A stretch of DNA of 6,213 nt from Candidatus Nealsoniibacteriota bacterium (GTDB taxonomy: Bacteria; Patescibacteriota; Minisyncoccia; Minisyncoccales; GWA2-38-27). Position 1 is the first letter of the stretch, and every line of letters starts with the position of its first letter. The translations under genes and the position numbers were made by a program. The notes below the pieces were generated by a model. It was not told where the DNA came from. It saw only the letters and a list, made by a program, of their open reading frames with translations, and ran no database searches. Of the stretch, positions 1 through 5,756 are shown piece by piece. The stretch lies in the NCBI GenBank assembly GCA_003559065.1, contig PWMZ01000069.1, forward strand, positions 1 through 6,213. Reading direction: 5' to 3'.

Positions 1-15
1 AAGATAGTTTAAAAT

Positions 16-23
16 AAGGTAGG
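16..23 (+). promoter_or_regulatory. Shine-Dalgarno-like site for the Trx-FTR gene
   Basis: AAGGTAGG sits 9 nt before the ATG at 33 and is the only purine-rich, well-spaced ribosome binding site of this quality in the window. It supports 33 as the start codon. A TAAAAT hexamer at 10-15 could be the -10 of a promoter for the cluster, but any -35 would lie before the window, so the promoter is only a possibility. The site resembles the AAGGTCGG element found later, with one base different, but its short spacing fits a ribosome binding site better. Confidence 0.5.
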
Positions 24-32
24 ATGTAATAT

Positions 33-575
33 ATGATAAATGACCAAAACTTTCAAAAGGAGATAGAAAAAAATAAGTTTACTTTAGTGGACTTTTTTGC
101 TAACTGGTGTGAGCCTTGCAAAATATTGGCTCCAATTTTAGAAAAAACGGTGAAAGAATTTGAAAAAGTAATTTTATTTGAAAAAGTAAATGTTGACAAC
201 ATCCCTTTGATAGCTCAAAAAATGGAAATTTCCAGAATTCCTTTGGTTGTTCTTTTTAAAGAAGGGAAACCTTTGTCCGGATTTATCGGGGTTAAAAAAG
301 AAGAAGAAATAAAAGAATGGCTAGAGAGAGTTCTAGAAAAAGAAATAACTGAATGGGCGAAAGATTACGCTCAAAAAAATAATTTTAAATTAAAAAATAA
401 GAAAGTTGTGAAGGGCCTGTTAAACAATGAGAAAAAGTATGGCAAAAGATACTGTCCTTGTAGAAGAATAACTGGCGATGAAAAAGAGGACCAAAAGAAT
501 GTTTGTCCTTGTGTTTTTCATAAAAAAGAGATTGAAAAAGACGGTCATTGTTTTTGCCAACTATTTAAGTCATGA
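33..575 (+). CDS. Thioredoxin fused to ferredoxin:thioredoxin reductase catalytic domain
   Basis: A two-domain redox protein of 180 residues. Residues 1 to about 102 are a thioredoxin fold: buried Asp20, active site WCEPC at 25-29 (Cys26, Cys29; CEPC rather than the usual CGPC) and cis-Pro70 in RIP. A charged linker leads to residues 120-180, which carry the ferredoxin:thioredoxin reductase (FTR) beta-subunit pattern: CPC at 141-143, CPC at 158-160 and HCFC at 172-175. By analogy with plant and cyanobacterial FTR, Cys141, 158, 160 and 173 would hold a [4Fe-4S] cluster, while Cys143 and Cys175 form the redox disulfide. The family function is to pass electrons from ferredoxin to thioredoxin; here donor and acceptor would be one chain. 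No FTR alpha subunit or ferredoxin is encoded nearby. The protein is cytosolic (no signal peptide). The stop codon overlaps the next gene by 4 nt (ATGA), implying translational coupling. Domain calls are firm; the direction of electron flow is inferred. Confidence 0.9.
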   Translation: MINDQNFQKEIEKNKFTLVDFFANWCEPCKILAPILEKTVKEFEKVILFEKVNVDNIPLIAQKMEISRIPLVVLFKEGKPLSGFIGVKKEEEIKEWLERVLEKEITEWAKDYAQKNNFKLKNKKVVKGLLNNEKKYGKRYCPCRRITGDEKEDQKNVCPCVFHKKEIEKDGHCFCQLFKS

Positions 576-1765
576 AAAAAGTGCAACTAATGTGTCCTAT
601 CAAAAATAGAGCCAGCTTTCAAGCTTGCAAAGCTTTTGCTGACGCTGTTTATTTCAGTGTTTCTGACTTTAGCATGAGAACTAGAGCCAATAACTTGGAA
701 TTAAAAGAATTAAAAGCTTTTGTTAGGGAAATTCATAAAGAGAAAATTAAAGCTTATTTAACCCTTAATTCTTTGGTTTATAACTCTGATTTGAAAAAAA
801 TAGAGAAAATTATTCAAGAAGCCAAAAAAGCTAAAGTGGATGCTATTATCGTTTGGGATCTGGCTGTTTTAAAAATGGCAAAAGATTACGGTTTGGATTT
901 TTTCATTTCTACTCAAGCCAATGTTTCTAATTTTAAAAGTGCTCGTTTTTATCAAAAATTAGGAGCTAAAAGGGTTATTTTAGCCAGAGAGTTGACTTTA
1001 GAACAAATAAAAGAGATAAGAGAAAAAACCAATTTAGAACTGGAAGTTTTTGTTCATGGAGCTATGTGTTTAGCTATTTCTGGCAGGTGTATCCTTTCTT
1101 CTTATTTTGATAACAAATCAGCTAATAAGGGGTCTTGTTACCAGGTTTGCCGGAGAAAATGGACCATGTTAGATGAGTATGGTAATAAGTTAGAAACTAC
1201 CGGTAAATGTTTTTTAAGTCCTAAAGATTTGTGTATGATAGAATATATTCCCGAGTTGATAGAATTGGGCGTTGATGCTTTTAAAATAGAGGGAAGAAAT
1301 AGAGACCCTAAGTATATTCAAGAAACAGCTAAGTATTACAAAAAAGCAATTGATGAATATTATGAAGGCAATTTTTCTAAAAAAAAGAGCCAGCAATGGA
1401 AAAAAGAATTAAAGAAAGTTTACAACCGTAATTTTACTACCGGCTTTTATTTCGGTCAGCCAGGCAAAGAGGGGATTAACTTTGAGCATTCAGGTAGCGC
1501 CGCTTTAGAAAAAAAATTATTACTCGGGGAAGTAACCCATTACTATTCAAAAGAAAAAGTAGCTTCTTTATATCTAAAGCACGATCAGTTAGAAAAAGGA
1601 GAGAAAGTTTGTTTTGAAGGTAGCACCACTTTTTTTGAACAAAAAGTTGAATCTATTCAAATTGATAAAAGGAAAGTTGAAAAAGGAGAAAAAGGAGAAG
1701 AGATAGGGATTAAGGTTAAAGAAAGGGCAAGGAAAAACGATAAAGTTTTTAAACTAATAGACTAA
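572..1765 (+). CDS. U32-family Fe-S protein (peptidase U32 / TrhP-RlhA type RNA hydroxylase)
   Basis: A 397-residue U32 protein. The N-terminus has the usual barrel opening (DAVYFSVSDFSMRTRANN, residues 25-42), and the family signature runs through residues 158-176, with VHGAMC and SGRC inside it. The KIEGRNRDPKYI stretch at 238-249 is also typical. Cys166, Cys173, Cys189 and Cys193 (with Cys213 and Cys221 nearby) are the candidates for the [4Fe-4S] cluster now known in this family. Although named a peptidase, characterised relatives TrhP (YegQ), RlhA and UbiU/UbiV are O2-independent hydroxylases of tRNA, rRNA or ubiquinone precursors. A C-terminal beta domain of about 80 residues (from about 315) follows the barrel, as in TrhP. 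tRNA or rRNA modification is the likeliest role; the exact substrate cannot be read from the sequence. It starts inside the stop of the Trx-FTR gene without a ribosome binding site, and its TAA overlaps the ychF ATG by 1 nt. Confidence 0.87.
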   Translation: MKKVQLMCPIKNRASFQACKAFADAVYFSVSDFSMRTRANNLELKELKAFVREIHKEKIKAYLTLNSLVYNSDLKKIEKIIQEAKKAKVDAIIVWDLAVLKMAKDYGLDFFISTQANVSNFKSARFYQKLGAKRVILARELTLEQIKEIREKTNLELEVFVHGAMCLAISGRCILSSYFDNKSANKGSCYQVCRRKWTMLDEYGNKLETTGKCFLSPKDLCMIEYIPELIELGVDAFKIEGRNRDPKYIQETAKYYKKAIDEYYEGNFSKKKSQQWKKELKKVYNRNFTTGFYFGQPGKEGINFEHSGSAALEKKLLLGEVTHYYSKEKVASLYLKHDQLEKGEKVCFEGSTTFFEQKVESIQIDKRKVEKGEKGEEIGIKVKERARKNDKVFKLID

Positions 1766-2745
1766 TGGCTTTTTCAATTGGCATAGTGGGCCTGCCTAAC
1801 GTTGGCAAATCGACCCTCTTTCAAACTATTACTAAAAAACAGGTAGAAAAAGAAAATTATCCTTTTTGTACCATTGAGGCTAATTTAGGTAAAGTTTTGG
1901 TTAAAGATGAAAGAGTAGACCAGTTAGCTTTTTTAGCGGGTTTAAATAAAATATACACTACCATTGATTTCGTTGATATTGCTGGTTTGGTCAAAGGAGC
2001 CAACAAAGGAGAAGGTTTAGGCAATCAATTTTTAGCCAACATTAGAGAAGTTGATGCTCTTTTATACGTTTTAAGATCTTTTGATAAAAAAAATGTTATT
2101 AATGTTCAAGAAATTGTTGATCCTTTAAAAGAAAAAGAAACTTTGGATACTGAATTAATTTTAAAAGACTTAGAAACAGTACAAAAGGTTTTGAAAAAAA
2201 TGCCTCATTTAAAAAGAGTGAAAGATTTATTAAATGAAGGAAAGCTTCTTTCTGAACAGTTATTAAGTGATCAAGAATTAGAAACCATTCAAGAGCTACA
2301 ATTGTTAACTATTAAACCAAGACTTTATCTTTTGAATGCCGGCAGTATATCTGAAGAGCTAAAAGAAATATTCGAAAAAAATAATTGGCCTTATCTGGTA
2401 ATTGATATTTTAACTGAATTAGAGGTAGCGGATCTTTCTTTAAAAGAAAGAGAAAGTTTTGGTTTGGAAAAAGAATCAGAACTAGACCTTTTAATTAAAA
2501 AAAGCTATCAACTTTTAGATTTAATAACCTTTTTTACTATTAATGAATCTGAAGTGAGGGCGTGGACCTTGGAAAAAGGAAAGAAAGTTATTGAAGCTGC
2601 CGGGAAAATTCATACTGACTTTGAAAAAAATTTTATCAAAGCTGAAGTAATTAACTGGAAAGAGCTGCTGGAAAAAGGTAGGGTTAGGGAAAAAGGGAAA
2701 GACTATATAGTCCAAGAAGGAGATATTCTTAAAATTAAAATTTGA
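1765..2745 (+). CDS. ychF: YchF/OLA1 family ATPase (Obg-like, ribosome-associated)
   Basis: A 326-residue P-loop NTPase. G1 is GLPNVGKS at 9-16, the G2 region is NYPFCTIEAN at 31-40, and G3 is DIAG at 71-74 followed by LVKGANKGEGLGNQFLANIR, a hallmark of YchF. The C-terminal TGS domain (about 255-326) retains EVRAWT, IHTDFEK and KDYIVQEGD. YchF binds ribosomes and hydrolyses ATP; it is linked to translation and the oxidative stress response. Three things are odd. The protein is about 35 residues shorter than the usual ~363. The position of the catalytic His (His114 in E. coli YchF, IIHV) is Asn113 here (VINV). The G4 motif, NVNE or similar in the family, is NAGS at 191-194. Family membership is clear, but the nucleotide preference and hydrolysis rate may differ. 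Translation is coupled to the U32 gene through a TAATG overlap. Confidence 0.94.
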   Translation: MAFSIGIVGLPNVGKSTLFQTITKKQVEKENYPFCTIEANLGKVLVKDERVDQLAFLAGLNKIYTTIDFVDIAGLVKGANKGEGLGNQFLANIREVDALLYVLRSFDKKNVINVQEIVDPLKEKETLDTELILKDLETVQKVLKKMPHLKRVKDLLNEGKLLSEQLLSDQELETIQELQLLTIKPRLYLLNAGSISEELKEIFEKNNWPYLVIDILTELEVADLSLKERESFGLEKESELDLLIKKSYQLLDLITFFTINESEVRAWTLEKGKKVIEAAGKIHTDFEKNFIKAEVINWKELLEKGRVREKGKDYIVQEGDILKIKI

Positions 2746-2775
2746 TTTTTTTAAAAAATTTGTTAATTTAAGGTT

Positions 2776-3663
2776 ATGTACGAATTAATTATTATAGGTG
2801 GAGGACCGGCCGGTATTACTGCTGCTATTTATGCCGCTCGGAAAGAAATAAAAACCTTATTAATAAGTAAGGACTTTATCGGTCAAACCGGTTTAGCGGG
2901 AGAAATTGAAAATTGGCCGGGAGAAAAAAATATCCTAGGGCCTCAGTTAATGGAAAAGTTTCAGGATCATTTGAATGATTATGATTTAGAAATTCTTGAA
3001 GAAAAGGTTTTGACGGTTGAAAAAAAAGATAGTTTTTTAGTAAAAACCGAAAATCAAGAACTTCAATCTAAAACAATTATTGTAGCTTCGGGAAGAAAAC
3101 CAAGGTCTTTGAATATTCCGGGAGAGAAAAAATTTGTTGGCAAAGGAATTTCTTATTGCGTTACTTGCGATGCTGCTTTTTTTAAAAATAAAACAGTAGT
3201 TGTTATTGGCGGTGGTAATGCCGGATTTGAGGCGGCTATTGAGTTGGTCAATCAAGCTAAAGAGGTTTATCTTTTGGAAAATTCTTCGACCTTTAAAGCT
3301 GATAAGATTTTGCAAAAAAAAGCCGAGGAAAAAAAGATAAAGTTGTTGACCAATGTTTCGATAGAGGAAGTAAGGGGAGATATTTTTGTCAAAGAGATAA
3401 AATATTCGGGCAAAACCTTGAAAACAGACGGTGTTTTTATTCAAATAGGATCTGATCCAATAACTGCTTTTTTGAAAAATAATTTAGTTGAATTTAACGA
3501 GAAAAAAGAGATCGAGATAGACTTTTATAATAATCAAACGAAAACTCCTGGTTTATTTGCTGCCGGTGACGTCACTAACATTAAAGATAAACAAATTGTT
3601 ATAGCGGCCGGAGAAGGAACGAAGGCTTTGTTATCGTGCTATGACTTTTTGCAAAAAAATTAA
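2776..3663 (+). CDS. trxB: Thioredoxin reductase (flavoprotein), NADH-type by motif
   Basis: A 295-residue flavin disulfide reductase, slightly shorter than E. coli TrxB (about 320). The FAD Rossmann motif is GGGPAG at 8-13, the redox-active disulfide is CVTC at 128-131 followed by Asp132, the pyridine-nucleotide Rossmann motif is GGGNAG at 145-150, and the C-terminal FAD motif is GLFAAGDVT at 259-267. Where NADPH-dependent TrxB has HRRxxxR, this protein has Glu168-Asn-Ser and Lys174 (LLENSSTFKADKIL). The Glu at the end of the second strand and the KADKILQ run resemble the NADH-using AhpF flavoprotein. The C-terminal KQIVIAAGEG also matches AhpF style, but the N-terminal tandem thioredoxin-like domains of AhpF are absent. 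It probably reduces the thioredoxin domain encoded at the head of the same cluster. It lies 30 nt after ychF, with a weak AAGG only 2 nt before the ATG. Confidence 0.92.
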   Translation: MYELIIIGGGPAGITAAIYAARKEIKTLLISKDFIGQTGLAGEIENWPGEKNILGPQLMEKFQDHLNDYDLEILEEKVLTVEKKDSFLVKTENQELQSKTIIVASGRKPRSLNIPGEKKFVGKGISYCVTCDAAFFKNKTVVVIGGGNAGFEAAIELVNQAKEVYLLENSSTFKADKILQKKAEEKKIKLLTNVSIEEVRGDIFVKEIKYSGKTLKTDGVFIQIGSDPITAFLKNNLVEFNEKKEIEIDFYNNQTKTPGLFAAGDVTNIKDKQIVIAAGEGTKALLSCYDFLQKN

Positions 3664-3683
3664 ATTTAAGTTAGAGTGTAAAA
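3649..3683 (+). promoter_or_regulatory. Candidate promoter for the 190-residue membrane protein gene
   Basis: TTGCAA (3649-3654) at the end of trxB, a 17-nt spacer and TAGAGT (3672-3677, 4 of 6 to TATAAT) form a weak sigma-70-like promoter. The start would fall near 3684, the first base of the AAGGTCGG element. The -35-like box begins exactly 35 nt before that element, the same distance as in the copy at 5722. No terminator separates trxB from this gene, so read-through is also possible. Confidence 0.35.
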
Positions 3684-3691
3684 AAGGTCGG
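3684..3691 (+). promoter_or_regulatory. AAGGTCGG element, copy 1
   Basis: An exact 8-base element with 22 nt between its end and the ATG at 3714. Identical copies lie at 5757-5764 and 6130-6137, each before a gene for a membrane-anchored protein. It is too far from the ATG to act as a Shine-Dalgarno sequence. An A-rich leader separates it from the start codon. Its function is unknown. Confidence 0.6.
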
Positions 3692-3713
3692 CAAAAATTA
3701 AGAAAGAAAAAAT

Positions 3714-4286
3714 ATGAAAAAAATTATTTTAGTCGTAATAGTAGTAGTTATACTTGGCGCTTTGCTCTTTTTAATGAACTTGGTTTCTGAAGAAGATGAT
3801 AATATGGCCATTATTCAGGATGCCTTTTATGAAGATGGGTCCGCTCAGTGTACTTTCGTAGAACCGGCTGCAGGAGAATGGCCAGAACAAGAACTTTTGG
3901 CTCAAATTAAAAAAGGGATGGTAAAAATAAGTAGCCGGCAAGAGGAAGAAGATTACACCGTTATCCTTAAAGGTAATATGGCTTACCTTTGGAATGAATA
4001 TGAAGCAACCAAGTTTGAAATTGGAGAAAGAGAAATAATAGAGATTCCTCTTTTCGCTCACATCGGAGATAGAGAATCTTTTTTGCAAGTAGAACAAGAG
4101 TTTAAAATTGATTGCCAAAGAATTGCGTTGGACGATGATGTTTTCACTATTCCAGAAAATGTAGAGTTTGAGGATTTTACTAATATGATCGACCCAGAAG
4201 GATTTGAAGATATAGAGTTCGATGCGGAGGACTTCGAGGATATGGAGTTTGATTTAGAAGATCTGGACGATATTATTGTTGAATAA
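3714..4286 (+). CDS. Membrane-anchored exported protein with acidic C-terminal tail, function unknown
   Basis: A 190-residue protein with an N-terminal anchor: Met-Lys-Lys followed by a hydrophobic run at about 4-23 (IILVVIVVVILGALLFL), then an acidic stretch, which predicts N-in, C-out topology. There is no lipobox Cys, so it is not a lipoprotein. The outer part (about 40-150) contains two cysteines, Cys46 (AQCTF) and Cys134 (IDCQR), which could form a disulfide, and a beta-rich core with GNMAYLWNEYEATKF. The layout, with a final Cys then VFTIPENVEFEDF, recalls a family of secreted hypothetical proteins from Patescibacteria; this is from memory, not a search. Residues 148-190 hold 21 Asp/Glu and no basic residue, including a 10-residue tandem repeat. 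It has its own candidate promoter and a strong terminator, and no good ribosome binding site. The function is not recognised. Confidence 0.8.
   Translation: MKKIILVVIVVVILGALLFLMNLVSEEDDNMAIIQDAFYEDGSAQCTFVEPAAGEWPEQELLAQIKKGMVKISSRQEEEDYTVILKGNMAYLWNEYEATKFEIGEREIIEIPLFAHIGDRESFLQVEQEFKIDCQRIALDDDVFTIPENVEFEDFTNMIDPEGFEDIEFDAEDFEDMEFDLEDLDDIIVE
4203..4262 (+). repeat. Two-copy 30-nt tandem repeat encoding FED-x-EFD-x-ED
   Basis: Within the 190-residue protein, residues 164-173 (FEDIEFDAED) and 174-183 (FEDMEFDLED) are back-to-back 10-residue repeats differing at two positions, followed by a degenerate third start (LDDIIVE). The DNA copies have diverged at several synonymous positions, so the repeat is old and probably kept at the protein level. 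Confidence 0.75.
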
Positions 4287-4295
4287 AGGACCATG

Positions 4296-4327
4296 AAAAA
4301 ACAGAGAATCTATTTCTCTGTTTTTTT
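4296..4327 (+). terminator. Rho-independent terminator after the 190-residue membrane protein gene
   Basis: ACAGAGAA (4301-4308) pairs perfectly with TTCTCTGT (4314-4321) around a 5-nt loop. The stem is extended by an A-run before and a T-run after (T at 4321-4327). It lies 10 nt after the stop codon and cleanly separates this unit from the Nif3-like gene. Confidence 0.88.
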
Positions 4328-4338
4328 GTTGCCAAACA

Positions 4339-4347
4339 TGATATAAT
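4339..4347 (+). promoter_or_regulatory. Extended -10 promoter giving a near-leaderless Nif3-like transcript
   Basis: TGATATAAT is a perfect extended -10 (TGn plus consensus TATAAT at 4342-4347). No convincing -35 lies at the proper distance, as expected for extended -10 promoters. Transcription would start near 4354, within about 2 nt of the ATG at 4356, so the mRNA would have almost no 5' leader. It follows directly after a terminator, which supports an independent promoter here. Confidence 0.7.
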
Positions 4348-4355
4348 TTTAATAT

Positions 4356-5093
4356 ATGGAAAAGTTAAACAAATTAGTAAATTTTTTAAATGATTATTTA
4401 AAAATTGAAGAAATAGAAGATGATTCTTGGAACGGCTTACAAGTAGAAGGAAGAAAATCGATTAAAAAAATAGCTTTTTGTGTTACCGCTGGAGCTAATG
4501 TTTTTCAAAAAATAGCTAAAGAAAAACCGGATTTAATTATTACTCATCACGGTCTTTTTTGGAAAAAGGCCAATCCTTCTTTAAAAGGTTTTAATAAAAA
4601 AAGAACAGAGATTCTTTTAAAAGAAAATATTTCTTTATATGCTTGCCATTTACCTTTGGATAAACATCCTGTAATCGGTAATAATGCTCAGCTTTTAAAG
4701 TTACTTCAGATAAAACCCGAAGAGCCCTTAGCAGGAGTGGGCTGGTCGGGAAGTGGAAAGGTGGTTAGTTTGAAGGGAATTGTTAAAAAACTGGAAAAAA
4801 AACTTAAAACCGAATGTATTATTTTAGACCATGGAAAAGAAAAGGTAAAAAAAATAGGAGTGGTTTCCGGTGGGGCACCCTGGAATATTTTTGAAGCAAT
4901 AGAAAAAAAATTGGATTTATATATCACCGGTGATGCCGCTGATGTTAAAGAAGTAGCCAAAGACGCTCAAATAAATGTTATTTTTGCCGGTCATTATGCT
5001 ACCGAAACAGTTGGACTAAAAGCCTTAGCTAAAAAAATAGAGAGTAAATTTAAAGTAAAAACCGTTTTTCTAGATTTTCCTACTAATTTATGA
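4356..5093 (+). CDS. Nif3-like dinuclear metal centre protein (YbgI family)
   Basis: A 245-residue protein, the normal length for bacterial Nif3/YbgI (about 247 in E. coli). The opening SWNGLQVEG (24-32) is typical. The metal-binding residues are visible: THHG with His64 and His65, LPLD with Asp102, and GHYATE with His213 and Glu217, which together should hold two metal ions. SGGAP (171-175) and LYITGD (188-193) are further family motifs. Members form hexameric toroids; some are annotated as GTP cyclohydrolase 1 type 2, but the physiological substrate of most is not settled. It is cytosolic. The start at 4356 is supported by the adjacent extended -10 promoter and by the N-terminus matching the family; there is no ribosome binding site, which fits leaderless translation. 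The stop overlaps the next start by 4 nt. Confidence 0.94.
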   Translation: MEKLNKLVNFLNDYLKIEEIEDDSWNGLQVEGRKSIKKIAFCVTAGANVFQKIAKEKPDLIITHHGLFWKKANPSLKGFNKKRTEILLKENISLYACHLPLDKHPVIGNNAQLLKLLQIKPEEPLAGVGWSGSGKVVSLKGIVKKLEKKLKTECIILDHGKEKVKKIGVVSGGAPWNIFEAIEKKLDLYITGDAADVKEVAKDAQINVIFAGHYATETVGLKALAKKIESKFKVKTVFLDFPTNL

Positions 5094-5725
5094 GAAAAAT
5101 TTTACCTTCTATTACCACTGTTCCCGGTTCTTTTTGGAAAAAAAAGTTAAAAAATACCTCTTTAAAGGAGGTAGCCGTTTTTCCTACTTTCTTAGAAGAA
5201 AGAAAAGAATTTTATGACTTGCTAGAAAAATCAAAAGTTAAAAGTATTCCTTTCGTTCATTTAAGAGGCGATATGGAATTATGGGAACTTGATTATTTTG
5301 TCCAGAAATACCAAACCGAAATATTTAATATTCACTCTAAAGATCAGCATCCTATTTTGAATGACTTTTCTAAGTACAAAAATATTATCTATATTGAAAA
5401 TCATAAATATTTGTCAGAAAAAGAAATAAATAATTTTGCTGGTATTTGTTTGGACTTAAGTCACTTAGAAGAAAGCCGCCTATTGAATAAAAAGAAATAT
5501 CAAGCCAATAAAAAAATTTTAAAAAAATATAAAATAGGTTGTAATCATATAAGTGCTATTAAGAAAAATCTGGAAAAGGCCACTCATTTTTTAAATGATC
5601 TTTCAGAATTAGATTATTTAAAAAAATATCCTTCTTGTTATTTTTCCAATTTTATAGCTTTAGAATTTAAGAATAGCTTAGAAGAACAATTAAAAATAAA
5701 AAAGTATCTTGAAAAGATTATTTGA
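5090..5725 (+). CDS. Conserved-looking 211-residue protein, possible small xylose-isomerase-like barrel
   Basis: No family is recognised with confidence. The sequence alternates short hydrophobic strands with charged helices, and many strands end in a potential metal or acid-base residue: IPFVH (His57), IFNIHS (His82), IIYIEN (Glu103), ICLDLSH (Asp122, His125), IGCNH (His153) and FIALEF (Glu192). That pattern is what one expects of a TIM barrel of the xylose isomerase/AP endonuclease 2 superfamily, though 211 residues is short for a full barrel. There is no signal peptide or membrane span. It overlaps the Nif3-like gene by 4 nt (ATGA), so the two are probably co-translated and may work on related substrates. 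No ribosome binding site is seen. Its stop codon lies within the TTGACA of the next promoter candidate. The coding call is strong; the fold is an inference. Confidence 0.8.
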   Translation: MRKILPSITTVPGSFWKKKLKNTSLKEVAVFPTFLEERKEFYDLLEKSKVKSIPFVHLRGDMELWELDYFVQKYQTEIFNIHSKDQHPILNDFSKYKNIIYIENHKYLSEKEINNFAGICLDLSHLEESRLLNKKKYQANKKILKKYKIGCNHISAIKKNLEKATHFLNDLSELDYLKKYPSCYFSNFIALEFKNSLEEQLKIKKYLEKII

Positions 5726-5756
5726 CAAATCATTTAATTTTGTTAGGTTGTGAAGA
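5722..5756 (+). promoter_or_regulatory. Candidate promoter for the 83-residue membrane protein gene
   Basis: A consensus TTGACA (5722-5727) overlaps the preceding stop codon. A 16-nt spacer leads to TAGGTT (5744-5749, 3 of 6), preceded by TG at 5741-5742 as in an extended -10. The start would fall near 5756-5757, at the first base of AAGGTCGG. The -10 is weak, so this rests mainly on its likeness to the other two copies. No terminator separates it from the upstream gene. Confidence 0.45.

Noticed and set aside
16..23. AAGGTAGG as a fourth copy of the AAGGTCGG element
   Set aside because: It differs by one base and is 9 nt from the ATG rather than 21-22. It precedes a cytosolic protein gene and fits a Shine-Dalgarno site.
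573..2745. TGA read as glycine (Gracilibacteria/SR1 code)
   Set aside because: TGA ends the Trx-FTR, ychF, Nif3-like and 211-residue protein genes at the expected family C-termini, two of them in ATGA overlaps, and no in-frame TGA interrupts a conserved domain.
2745..2761. T-run followed by an A-run between ychF and trxB as a terminator
   Set aside because: It is A/T-only self-complementarity with no G/C in the stem and no loop, and would not be a stable hairpin.
3037..3444. 135-codon reading frame on the minus strand within trxB
   Set aside because: It is fully antisense to a clear enzyme gene, and its product is rich in Phe, Asn and Tyr as expected of a shadow frame in AT-rich DNA. The same holds for minus-strand frames at 1214-1396, 2521-2715, 3771-4118 and 4706-4960.
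3714..3800. Lipoprotein signal peptide in the 190-residue protein
   Set aside because: No Cys follows the hydrophobic span, which ends in MNLVSEEDD, so it is a membrane anchor or uncleaved signal rather than a lipobox.
4058..4294. Minus-strand frame encoding a Ser/Asn-rich repeat protein
   Set aside because: The Ser-rich repeats are the mirror image of the GAA/GAT acidic codons in the tail of the 190-residue protein, and it has no start signals.
4744..4749. GGTCGG inside the Nif3-like gene
   Set aside because: It lacks the AA before GGTCGG, lies in mid-gene and encodes part of the conserved-looking GWSGSG stretch.
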